From: Mugil cephalus
Lineage: Eukaryota > Chordata > Actinopteri > Mugiliformes > Mugilidae
Length of the DNA stretch: 64,000 bases
Assembly: GCF_022458985.1 (NCBI RefSeq)
Contig: NC_061781.1
Location: forward strand, 1,008,001-1,072,000
Reading direction: 5' to 3'
The notes beneath the pieces are model-generated. The model was not told where the DNA came from. It ran no database searches and was given only the letters and a program-made list of their open reading frames with translations. This document shows, piece after piece, positions 45,401 to 57,400 of the stretch (position 1 is the stretch's first letter; each line of letters starts with the position of its first letter). A program made the translations under genes and the position numbers.

Positions 45401-48400
45401 AAATTTTGCTGTGGTGGAAAGTTGGTCCGGAGTCTCTCCAATAAATGTTTATTGGCTCCGACATGAGATGCTCAGTTTCGAAGCACACAGAAACTAAAAG
45501 AATGAATGAAGCTTTAGATTGACCTGTAATGATATTTTTATTATCTGTTTATTTTTCATTTAAGCAAGTCCTGGACAGAGTGAGTCGTATGACGCAGGGA
45601 GACCTGGTGATGTCCATGGACCAGCTGCTCACCAAACCTCGACTTGGGACCTGTCACAAGTTCTACATGCAGCCCTTCACGCTGCCCAACAGTATGTCTT
45701 CTTTCTCCTCCTCCTACATGTCGTCATTAGTGTGACTTTAAAACTCAAGTTTTTTTTTCTTACAGATGAGATGAAGACGCTGATGTTCTTTGAAGGCTGC
45801 TCTCCTCACTTGGGATGCTCCATTAAGCTCCGTGGAGCTTCAGAGTACGAGCTAGCCCGAGTAAAGGAGATCATCATGCTGATGGTGTGCGTGGCCTATC
45901 ACTCCCAGCTGGAGATCTCATTCCTGATGGATGAGTTTGCCATGCCTCCCAGCTTGACTCAGAGTGCCTCCTTCCCCTGCCTGCTAGAGGGTGCTGCTGC
46001 TGCTGAGGAGGAAGAGGAGGAGGAGGAGGAGGAGGAGGAGGAGGAGGAGGAGAGGGAGGCAGACGGAGAGAGGAAGGAGACGGATAGAGAGAAAGCTATA
46101 GTGAGTGTGGAGTCCACACTAGAAGCACAACCTGAAGATGAAGGTCTTCCCTCAGAGTCTTTATCCAAGAATGGGGATGTTCTCCAGGACAATCCACAAT
46201 CTCCACAGGATGCTGCCAGCAAAGAGACGAGGACGTCCTCTCCGCTATCTGTCCGGCCTGCTCCATCTCTCTCCGTCTCTCCTCCATTTCTCATGGAGGA
46301 AAACCTGGAGGTGAGTTCAGACACTTTCATCTGTGCGTCCGAGGGGGAGACGGTGGAGGAGGGAGACCCACTGAAGGTTTCGGCGGATGGTGATGGTCCA
46401 GAGACACCCACTACCAAGCTGTTCCGAGATCCTCTGCAGGACGACACAGGGATGTTTGTGGCTGAGCAGGTGGCCTCGTCCGACGACCGCCTGAAGTCCA
46501 TCTCTGCTGTTTTCAAGCAGGAGCTCAAAGACATCATTCTGTGCATCTCACCCTTTATCACGTTCAAAGAACCATTCCTGCTCCTGCCGGATGGCATCCA
46601 CTGCCCCAGCAGAGACTATTTCCCTGAACAGGTGCGTGGCTAAGTTTACTTTTACTATATTCCTTTACAGATTGGCTCTATCATAAAAAAGAAAGAAAAT
46701 TAGTCAGTAGCATTTGGTATCACTGAGTATTGCCTAAATAAATCTTAATTTTTAAAGATATTTCAGTTTTAATGATCAGGTTCTTCTAACCCTCAATCCA
46801 ATCCTGATCCTTTACTATCAAGTCCTGATCTGATGTTAAATCGTCATCTTCTCTAAGAGTCAACTGGCTTCAGTCCAATAAATCTTTCTGTCAAAGGTTA
46901 TGTAGTGTGGAGAGGGTAGATCGTACCTTGTGTTCTCTACTCCAGAAATGTTCTGGTCATCCAACGCTGCCATAAACTCCCTAACTCTCTCTGGAAGTTT
47001 TTTTTTTATCTCTCTTCTTTTAAACACAGCATTCAGTGTTTGTTGTTGTTGTTTGGGTGCAGCATTTACCTGAATGGACTCCATGGATTCTATCTAGTAA
47101 TTTTATTGGGGCTGTTGAATCAAGTTGGCAGTATTGACTGATTATCTCCCACTACCACCCCACTGAACATTCAAATTTAATTAGTTATTAACTCCTGGCT
47201 GACTCACTTTATTTTACACACCAGACATGGTTAGATACAGGATTCTGGTTCTTGTTCTTCATCTTTGTTTAAATGGCAGCTTTGACACTAGTCACTAAAA
47301 CAGAAGAAGAAGATATTTTAACACTACAGGGACAGATATGAAGTTTGGCTAAAGCCCATCTGATCCCATGATTTTTTAGAATGCCTTGATTGGCCTCAAT
47401 ACTGATCAGGACATCCCTACAGTTTAACCCTTATTTTTGTACATTTTTTTCAACTTTTTTTTTTTTTTTTTTTTCATTTGGTGATTATTTTGGCTGTGTT
47501 ATAGCTTCTGACTTGAAGCCAGTATCTTTTACTCTCACATGTCATTTATACTCTTGTCATGCAGTTTGCCCCCTATGGACACCTTCATGGCAAAAATGTA
47601 CACGCTTGAAAAATGCCATAAAATCCTCATTGTAAAATTGGGGGTCGTCTTGATCCGTTTATATTTACTTTAATGACAGCATAAACATCTAAACAAACCG
47701 GCATGAGCAAAAGCGCCTTTGTATGCAAGGCAGCAACACATTAACTGCTCTGCGTTACAATGTTACTGTTGCAACATTACTTCCGCTACATAAACTATAT
47801 ATGACATTGCACCCGTTTAACTTATTATCAGTAACATAAAGTGCAATTAACACATACAGTAACAGCCAGAAAATAGAAGAGTGTAGTGAGTGTAGAGTGT
47901 AGAGATGAGTGGTTCTTTTTGTTGGGTCCACTTTTGCTCTTGGCATGAGTGGCATGACATCACTGTGTTCTAGAGTTCTGCACAGAGTCCTGGCCCCCAA
48001 ACCGAAGATTTTGCTCTCTACACTTTGTTAGCCCCTGATGTCCATCATGTATTTTCTGTAGGGTGTCGGCTCTCTGGGACAGTGGAGTGACCCTACTTCC
48101 ACATATGAGCAAACCATCAGTCTCTGATAGCTCATTTTTCACCTTCATGTATGCTTTGACCTTTGGTGGTACATTTCCACTGTATTCTGGCCACCTGCTT
48201 CTTATGAATTTGATGACAGACTGCAGCTCGCTGTCAGCTGCAGTGGCCATTTTGATGCTTTCCATCCTGCTTGGAGATGATGGGATGCCTTGTACCACCG
48301 AAGCTACATAACACTCCACCTTGCTGTGTGTGTCAGTTTCTTCTTCTGTGTAATTTTGTGGGCTTCAGGACAAGGTATCAGCAACATATACAGCAACTGG

Positions 48401-51400
48401 TTTGTACTAGGGCTGAACAATATGGACAAAAGTTCATATCTCAGTATTCATGCCAGATATCTCGATATCTATACGATACGATATTACTATGGGTTTGGTG
48501 AAAACCAAGCAACCAACATCATAATACAAAAAAATGTGGAAAGTGCAGTTTTATTTTTAAGAACTCACTGCCAGTCATCAACATTAACATAAATTATGAA
48601 TAAATAAATGATGTATGTGCATTATGCGATGGTGTTGTTTCAGGTGGTGAAACGTGTTTGTTGTGTTACCTTGCTTTTCAAGCACCAGCGGGTTGTGATC
48701 AGGCTCAAGCCTGAATTCATCTAGGCCACACAGATACTTATCAAACTTTTCACAAGCCCACACACCAGCCAGCACTCCTTCTCTATCTGGGCAAGGCGTG
48801 TTTCAGCTTCTGAGAGACGTCTGGAGCAGTAGGCTACTGTCTTCCACTCTTCTCTGTGGAGCTGAAGCAGCACAGCTCTTAGTCCATAACTACTGGCATC
48901 TTCAGATACAGCTGTAGGCCTTGTGACATCATAAAAGGAAAGAACAGGTGCTTTTGTCAACATTCTTTTAATGTCGTCAAAAGCTGACTGCTGCGAGTGT
49001 CCCCAGGCCCAGATGTTCTTGCTCTTTGGCAGCTCATACAACAGCTGTCCCACCGCTGCAAGGGCTGGGACGAACCTTCCCAGGTAATACACCATGCCAA
49101 GGACTCTTTTTAGCTCCTGCATATTTTCAGGCAGTGGCAGCTGGTGTATGGCCAGAGTCCAGTCTGACCCCTGACTGGTCGATGAGATGACCCAGGTAGC
49201 ATAGCTGGCTCTGCCTGAGGTAGAATTTCTTCTTGCTGAGTTTCAACCCTGCTAACTCAACACACTGCAGCACCTTCTCGAGTCAGGCATTATGTTGCTC
49301 CATCGAGGTCCCATAGATTAGGATGTCATCCATGAAGACTGCCAGGCCTTCCAGTCCTTCTAGAGTCTCCAGCATCTTCCACTGGAAGATCTCTGGTGCA
49401 TTTGTTATGCCAAAAGGTAACCTTTTGAAACAGTGTCTGCCAAATGGTGTTATAAATGTTGTCAGCTTGCAGCTGTCTGGATGCAGAGGGATCTGCCAGA
49501 ATCCACTGGCAGCATCAAGGGAATAAAACACAGTTGCACCGCTGAGCTTCACTCCTCTCATCCAAGGTAGATAGGATGTAGCGTTCTCTTTTGACTGACT
49601 TATTTAGTTTCGTCCGGTCCGCAGATTTGGGCAGCGCCTGTGTTCTTCTTCAGGACTGGTACCATGGGAGCACACCATTCAGTAGGTTGTCACCCGCTGG
49701 ATGACACCATCTTTCTCCATCCTCTGTATTTCTGCTTTCACGTTTTCTAACATGGGAAAGGGCACACGGCGTGCAGTGTGCACAGCATATGGCATATGGA
49801 TTTTGACTGGTTCAGTGTTTAGAGTAACATGCTCACTGTGGGTTAGATGACTGGTGATGCCTCACCAGGTTTATCCTTACTGACAGGGCCGGCTGAGGAG
49901 ATTGTTGACTCTATGTCCACGTACTACGCAGGCTGTGAATGAACAATCTTTTCCTTTGTGACTGGCTGTTGCATTAAAGCGGCCCAGACATAGCAGCTCA
50001 CCTCCAGGGCTCTCGAAAGGAATGTCAGGTGGGTCCAGTGTTCTCTCAGGGGTGAGTGTGTGAAATGTGTTTTCACTTATGACAGTGACATCAGCTCCCC
50101 TGTCAATCTTAAATTCTACTGGAGAGGAATCAGCTTGTAGTAGCACAGTCCACTGTTCACTGTTTTCATTAGCATCACACACAGAACCCAGGAAATAAGA
50201 GATCTGTCCAGCTCTCTCAGTCTCTGTGACCTCATTCATTGACCTGTTGTGAGATACTCTGGCCCAGTGTCCCTTACTGTGACAGTTTCTTTTGCGTTTA
50301 AACAGCACCCCCTGTACTGATCCCGCAGCATCTCTTTGCAGACTCACTTGTGCCTGACAGTCTGTACTGTCTGCATCAGGTCTGCCATCAGCTGCAGCCT
50401 GCGGCAGCTCACTTGTACTTGTCCCCCGTCCTTCTGAAGATTTGTTGTGATTCTGTATCACTCGAACCGTTGCTTCCGTTGCTTCAAGTTCTCCGTAGGG
50501 TTAAATGTAGCCATTTCTTTTCTTCTTGCCGTCTGTCTTCTTACTTTATCTCTTGGTCGTTCATTGAACTACTTCTGACACCATGTAAAATGATCGAGGG
50601 TTGGCTTGATCCATTTATATTTACTTTAATGACAGTGTAAACATCTAAACAAACAAGCATAAGAAAAAGTGTCTTCGTAACCAAGGCAACAACACATTAA
50701 CTGTTCTGCATTACAATGTTACTGTTGCTGTGGGAACATTACTTCTGCTACATAAACTTCGTATGAGCTGCTTAAAACTACCAACATTTCAAAAGTTTTC
50801 AGGATTTTAACCTTTTAAATTCCAGTCTGAAACTACAAAGTTTTAAACAAAGGGAGTATCTGACTTTGATTACATTAGTATTTTTTATGTAGTGTCAGAT
50901 ACTCTCTCTGTTTAAAAACTTGCATTTAAACTGGCATTTAAAGGGTTAAACTCTTGAAATTTTGGTTGTGTTGTGCAAGTGATTCATGAAAAAAGAAAAA
51001 AGCAGAAATAAATATTGAGGTATGAGGATTTTATGGCAGTTTCTTTATGCGTGTACATTTTTGCCACAAAGGTGTCCAGAGGGTAGTAAATTTGAGGACG
51101 GCATAAGGATTAAAATCTAATCAGCTTGATGGACAGAAGAGTAACAGTAGTCATACATGTCATTTGAGTGTCATCGAGTTGAATAAGTTTACTTAATGTC
51201 TCTGATTGGTCCAAATGATGCAGACTTCTGTCTTATACACACCATTTACATTGGTTTTTAATTGAGTTTTTCTTCTCTACTCCTTAGGTTTACCTGTCTC
51301 CTCTTCTCAACAAAGACTTAAAGGAACTTGATGGGCGTAGGAAGCGACAACTCCTCAAAGATTCCGCCCCCTCCTCTGTGGTCAGTGGACAGACGAACGG

Positions 51401-54400
51401 TGGCAACCAGCCAAAGCCCATTGACATCCTGCCCTGTCACAGCCTTACCAGTACCCGCATCGTGGATCAATTGGGCAGTAGTCACGACCTGGCCAAAATG
51501 TTGGCCGACTACCGAGCAAAAGGTGGTCGAATCCGACAGAGAGAAGCCAGCGACCCCTTCAGCTCCGCTGGTGGAGGACTGAGCCGGGCAGCCGACGTAC
51601 CAGTTAAAGCACCAGTGAAGTCTGACAGCGAAGAGGAGAAGCTGAGCAAACAGAGCGATATGAACTGGTCTCCCAAGGTGAGCACTGTTATTTATTACTG
51701 TTAACAAAAATATTAGAACATATTAATGATGGCAGGAAAGGGGCAACTTTCATCAGTAGCTCGGCAACCTGGTTAATGACTGTGATATGAGATGGACTGT
51801 TTCAATGAAGCCTGAATCAAATGATGTGATCGGATACATATGTTTATATCAAAACATCAATATGAGGAGCATCACATCTACTGGAAATAAAAACAGAAGA
51901 TGAGGAAGAGGAGGAGAAGAAGTTGAAGGAATAAGATGAAAAAGAAGATAAAAGAGGAGAAGTAAATTCAGTGTTCAGTCCTGAATATCTGCAGTAGAAG
52001 ACGACAACCAAGTCCTCACATCTTCACGTTGCTGTCCACATGGATTCCAGCTTGATTTATCTTGGCGTTTGTGTAATGGTCACAGTGTTGAATTATGTTA
52101 AGAAGAACGTTTGTGGTTTCTTTCCTCATCTTTTTTTTCTGTCCTGTCATCCTCAGCTGGACTGTCTGAACCCATCCAACCATCAGAGGCTCTGTGTTCT
52201 CTTCAGCAGTTCATCAGTTCAGTCCAACAATGCTCCCAACCCCTGCGTCAGCCCTTGGTAACCTCCTCATCAGAGAGAATCAGAAACCAAAAAAAAAGAA
52301 ACAAAAGTTTATAATTAGTACATTTGTTGTCAACAGGATTGTCACGATGGAGTTTTATGGGAAGAATGACCTCTCTCTGGGTGTATTCCTGGAGCGATAC
52401 TGTTTCCGGTAACTCAAAGATCAGATTGATATTTCAGTTTGCTCTACGTTGTGTTTTTTTTTTTTTTTTGGTGATAAATGTGGATGAATGATCTCCAGGC
52501 CATCGTACCAGTGCCCCAGCGTTTTCTGTGAGACTCCCATGGTGCACCACGTCCGGCGGTTTGTCCACGGCAGCGGTTGTGTTCAGATCGTGCTGAAGGA
52601 GCTGGACTCTCCTGTTCCTGGTTATCAGCACACGATCCTCAACTACTCCTGGTGTCGCATCTGCAAACAGGTCAGTTAAGTAGTTTCCTGTTTACAGATA
52701 TTTTTAGTTTAGTAGATTCTTTTTTTGTTGCAGGAATTCAAAAGATAAACTAATAAAAGTCTCCAGACCAATTGTATGTTTGTTTTGGCTTCAAGGCTAA
52801 AACAATACCTGAATAAACATCTCCACAAACACTTCACTTTATTAGTTTGTTGTTACATGGACAGTCCCTAATAATCAACTGTACAAAGTGCCAGTGCCAC
52901 TAAAAACTAATTTCCAGCTGTAGTCCCCGGCCAGGTGTAATATCTTCCTGTAATACAGTGGAAGATATTATCAACAGAGGAAAGTAATTAATAAAAGTTA
53001 TTTATAAAAAGCAGCAATGTAGAAATATAATACAGGCCAAGCAAGCACTGAAGAGACACATTAGTGTGCATTTAAAAAAACAGCACAGCACAGAAAGCAT
53101 TCATCAAGCATAGAAGTGGCTATTGGAGCTATGCAAAACACAAAGACTTCCCCCGTAGTATCAGAACCAGAATCTCATACTAATGGTGTTTCATTATTTT
53201 GGTAAGACAAAAGGGGAAAGGTAAGATTTTTTAAATAACTGACGTGTTTCGCCTGTCATCTGCACCAAATTCAGTCGTGCCGATATTGGGCTTAGATCAG
53301 CTGGGGAACCAGGATGAAGGGACTGCAACCAGATCCTGGAACGACACCCAAAAGCCAAAGGCGTATCCGTTCTTCCCAAAATGAATTTTTTGAACTTCAG
53401 AGTTGAACTTGTCAACTACCAAGTACACAAGTTCTAAGTTCACATGCTTGGTATTGAGATAGCCCATAGTCTCAACAGGACGTTCCAAATATCTCCTTGT
53501 GTTCTTGCCTTACCTGTTTTAACAAGGCTCCGTTGGGAGGCAAGTTATCCCAGAATGCATTTTGCGGGTGTCATCAAACACATTGAAGCCACTTCCTCCA
53601 TTTACTTCCACCTGATCAAACCTGAGACTGGTGTCAGATTTCGCAGAGCTGGTTAAATAACTTCAAAGAGTCTCAGCTTGTACTGCTCCTACTTTTGTAC
53701 CACTTCTTTCTGTAGGTGACCCCTGTGGTGCCTCTGTCCAATGACTCCTGGTCCATGTCTTTTGCGAAATACCTGGAGCTTCGCTTCTACGGCCACCAGT
53801 ACACCAGACGAGCCAACGCCGAGCCCTGCGGTCACTCCATCCACAAAGACTACCACCAGTACTTCTCCTACAACCAGATGGTGGCTTCATTCAGGTTTTT
53901 TTGATTTTCATTCAAGACATTCAGCTCCTGTGTCTTTGAGATTTATATCAGTCACTAAATTAATTGACTCCTGTCTCCTCAGCTACACTTCTGTAAGGCT
54001 GTTAGAGATTTGTCTTCCTCGTCCTAAAATCTTCATCAGGAACCTGGGGCCTTCTAAAAGCAACCTACAGCAGGATCTGAAGGACTTCTCTCAGAAGTAA
54101 ATGATCTCCAAGTTGTAATAAGAGCTAAGAGATGTAAATGTCAGAACAGTTTGTTTTATTTAAATTCAATTGAGCTGGGTTCAGAGTTCTTATGAAGAAC
54201 TATCTTTGAAGACTGAAACAAAGACAACTGGACCTGCAGAGATTCTTGAAGATGTTTCATCAAAGTCTTCATTCTAAAAGCTGGTGTGGAGTTGTGGTTG
54301 AAATAGGAACATCTGTGGGTGTTACCCATCAAAAACTCTTATGGCGAGGGTTCATTGATGACTAGATACTCACCTGAAGTTGGAGCAAATTGTTTCTGAC

Positions 54401-57400
54401 AGGTAACATCTACAGATGTTCCTCTTTAAACTACAACCAGTCTTTTTAGAACGGAAGATTTTGTCTTCAAGAAACTTTCCAAGTCCAGTTTTCCTTGTTT
54501 CATGTTCTAAATAGTGAAAAATTTAAGGCAATATCAAAAAGAAAATTTAAATTCTGTGCTTGTGCTACATGCAACTGTCATCCTTAACTGCAGGGGTCTT
54601 CAACGTTTTTCAGAGACCCCAAAACTGATGGAGAGATTTAATAGGGACCCCCCCATGTGTTCTATATTAAACTCGGCCTAGGGTGGCCGTGGAACTGCTG
54701 TAGATGTCTGCCAATTGTGGGGAACCTGACAGAGTCAGCGTGTAATATGCGCTGTATGAGTATGAACGTATAGCTGAATGAGTGAAGTGCTGACTGTCTC
54801 CATTTATCCCTTTACTAAAATATGTTGGATTCTAGTTAATGTGTTTTAAAGAAATTTAACATTGTTTGGGAATATTTAAAAAATACATAAAAAAAAATCT
54901 AAAAAAAAAAAAGTGTAATCAACCAACGATTTTGCGACCCCCCTGTGGTAACGTATTAGTACCAGATACCACAGCGCAACACCTCCACAGGTCAAGAGAA
55001 GTTCAGTCCTCAAAGGGTCAGGAAGGTGCTCACAAAGTTATGGTGCATATTTTTCTTTCCTGTTCAGAGTGTCTCAGGTGTACTTGGCCATCGACGACCG
55101 CCTCACTTCCTTGAAGACTGATACCTTCAGTAAGACTCGAGAGGAAAAGATGGAGGACCTCTTCGCTCAGAAAGACGTAGGTGTTTCCCTCCATCAGGGT
55201 CTCCAGTCGCAGTTTTAAAAGGAAAATATATTTAAGCTCATGTTCTTGTTGGTTTGTTCTTAGATGGAAGAAGCCGAGCTGCGGACTTGGATCGATAAGC
55301 TCCAGGGTCGACTGCAGGTCTGCTGTCAGGACTCTCCTCAGCAGCTTCAAGCCGTTCTGGAGTCACTGGTGATGAAGAAGCAGAGTCTGTGTGAGATGCT
55401 ACAGTCCTGGAACAGCAGGTCAGAATCACTGTCTCCTCATCCATCCAACTCTTTATGGAGTTATACATTTTTTTGAACCATCAGTTCTGACTTAATCTGT
55501 TTTATATTATTATGACATTAGAAAAAGCAGTGAGGCTCATATCTTAGGTTTCTTTTTGTTCATCCTGTTGGTTCTATGTGTTTTTGTCTCTCCCAGACTT
55601 CAGGACTTGTTCCAGCAGGAGAAAGGCAGGAAACGTTTGTCCGTCCCTCCGAGTCCAGGTAGACACAGACCAGCAGCAACTGATGACAGCAAGGTTGGTG
55701 ACGTCTCTATAAGCCCTAACCAAGTACACGTTCATGATCCAGTGGTATCCATTAGAGCAGGGATGGGCAACTGGTGGCCCCGTGATTAGTTTCTTGTAAA
55801 TTATGAAAACGAGAGATGCCTGGAGACACTTTCAGCCCTGAAAGACTATTACTTAAGTTGCCACTACAACAGCTTGCACAAAATTAAGCATGAAAGTATA
55901 CTGACGCTGCCAGAGCTGCTCTCATAGCCAACCTCAAATCTTCAGTACACAAACGGCGGCATTTGTTTTTTTTTGTTTTTTTAACCAAAACCACAACCAC
56001 ACAGGAGGCTGCAGTCACAGCATCTTGTGCTGTTGTGATTGAGCAAAGAACCCTTCAGATGGTCAGATGGTGAAATTGTGAAGGGGTCTGCCATGGAAAT
56101 GGCAAGAGCTTTTGGTGATGCTAATGTGGCGAAAAACTTTAATATGGTCTCTTTGTCTCGTTGCATAGTCTCGAATTTTTGACATTCACGGTTCATGTCG
56201 AGGAGAAGATGAAAAAAGTTATGCATGACTGCAAGTAGTTCTACCAGTTCTACACCAGGAAGGCACTGATTTTTGCAAGAACTGTTGATAGTTCATGAGA
56301 AGTGCACGAGGAGTAATTACAAATGGCGTCTTTGCATGATATACACATATTGAAAGGCATTAACGACATTAACGCCATTAATTTCAATTGTTATCTTATC
56401 TTATTCCTACAGGAGGCCCTCTGTGCCAAGACAGAAATTTAGTCACATTATGAACTTGTTGACTAAAGTAACATATCTTATCCGAGGAGGGTCTCTCAGT
56501 CTCGGGAGATTTGTAGCTATTTAGGATGAAGTGGATGTCGCCTACGAGAATTTACAAATGCACGTTCGTGGTGATATGAGTGCTTACTGCAGGAAACTCA
56601 CTGCATTTTTATGCATCATGGCATTCCTTTCTGACTTCACATCTCAATGACCTGACCTGAACACAAAGTTGCAGGGGAGAGACCAAACTGTGTATGACCT
56701 GTGTGCAACACATTTCAGTGCAAATTACAGCGCTTGAAAGGGGGATTTTCATCCCATTGTAGGCACACTCTCCTGCTTGTGAGGAGAAGCAAAACAATGT
56801 CCCAGGGTGTGAAGCCATGCTTCACAAAAATAAGATTGATATTGAGGGACTGCAGGAGCAGTTCAAACTACAAGATTTTCACTCGATACAGCTTGTCACG
56901 GATCCCTTCCCACTGCTGTTAGCGGGTAATGTTCTGACTTACATCTGACCTGCAGTAAGATCCATTTTTTTTCAAGCAAGGTGCAATGACAGGGGAATTT
57001 TAATTTTGGAGTCTGCTACCCAAGTGCTGTTTCCCACGCCTCCAAGATTTTGCTCTAATGAGCACATACATTTGTGAGAGCAGTTTTTCGACAACGAAAC
57101 ACATCAAGTCAAAGGAGAGGAAAAGGCTGACTAATGACACTCTTTTCATGCTATTGTTCGCCAGCAGGCAAAACCAGTGTCTCATTAAAACAGTCCCTTA
57201 TTAATCTTTGAGTTTTAAAAATAAACAAAGTGAAAAGTGACCAAAGTTTTGGTTTTATTAGGATTGCCATTAGCTGCAGCCTTGCTGAAGATATTCTTCC
57301 TGGGGTCCGACCATAAGCATAAAAGAACACAATGAAACAGAATATAAACATAATAGATTTTATTTATTTTATTTCTTGCACTGTGTTGTTTTGTGTGCAG

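Larger units (their letters stand above)
47631..50752 (-). mobile_element. Ty3/gypsy-type LTR retrotransposon, defective, minus strand
   Basis: Direct LTR-like repeats at about 47631-47790 and 50584-50752 (TGTAAAAT start, CTACA end on the plus strand) bound minus-strand pol remnants. Beside the right-hand LTR the minus strand has TGGTGTCAGAAGT, a primer-site-like sequence. Then in order: a protease-like [14 protein letters not shown] (DRG in place of DSG or DTG), reverse transcriptase with FMDDILIYG, RNase H ([20 protein letters not shown]), and an integrase zinc-type segment. Stops, frame breaks and missing parts make it inactive. It is antisense to pikfyve in intron 20. No target duplication was found. 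Confidence 0.75.
47424..51113. mobile_element. piggyBac-like MITE split by a Ty3/gypsy-type insertion
   Basis: Left end TTAACCCTTAT (47424-47434), right end ATAAGGATTAA (51103-51113). Interior inverted blocks at 47575-47630 ('ggacaccttcatggcaaaaa', 'gccataaaatcctcat') pair with 51025-51080. A fold-back core is at 50808-50948. The two parts are separated by the LTR element at 47631-50752. The whole is in pikfyve intron 20. Confidence 0.7.
51288..55693 (+). other. pikfyve: pikfyve exons 21-29: conserved cysteine-rich region and coiled-coil
   Basis: Exons 51288-51677, 52157-52257, 52337-52408, 52499-52670, 53716-53894, 53983-54096, 55068-55176, 55264-55418 and 55597-55693. Conserved blocks: [93 protein letters not shown]. 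Exons 27-29 encode a helical segment ([34 protein letters not shown]). This part is highly conserved in PIKfyve orthologues and contributes to autoregulation and complex assembly. Confidence 0.95.

Noticed and set aside
45959..46597. Long minus-strand open frame of 212 residues
   Set aside because: It is antisense to pikfyve exon 20; its Ser-rich and poly-Ser content is the reverse complement of the GAG repeat.
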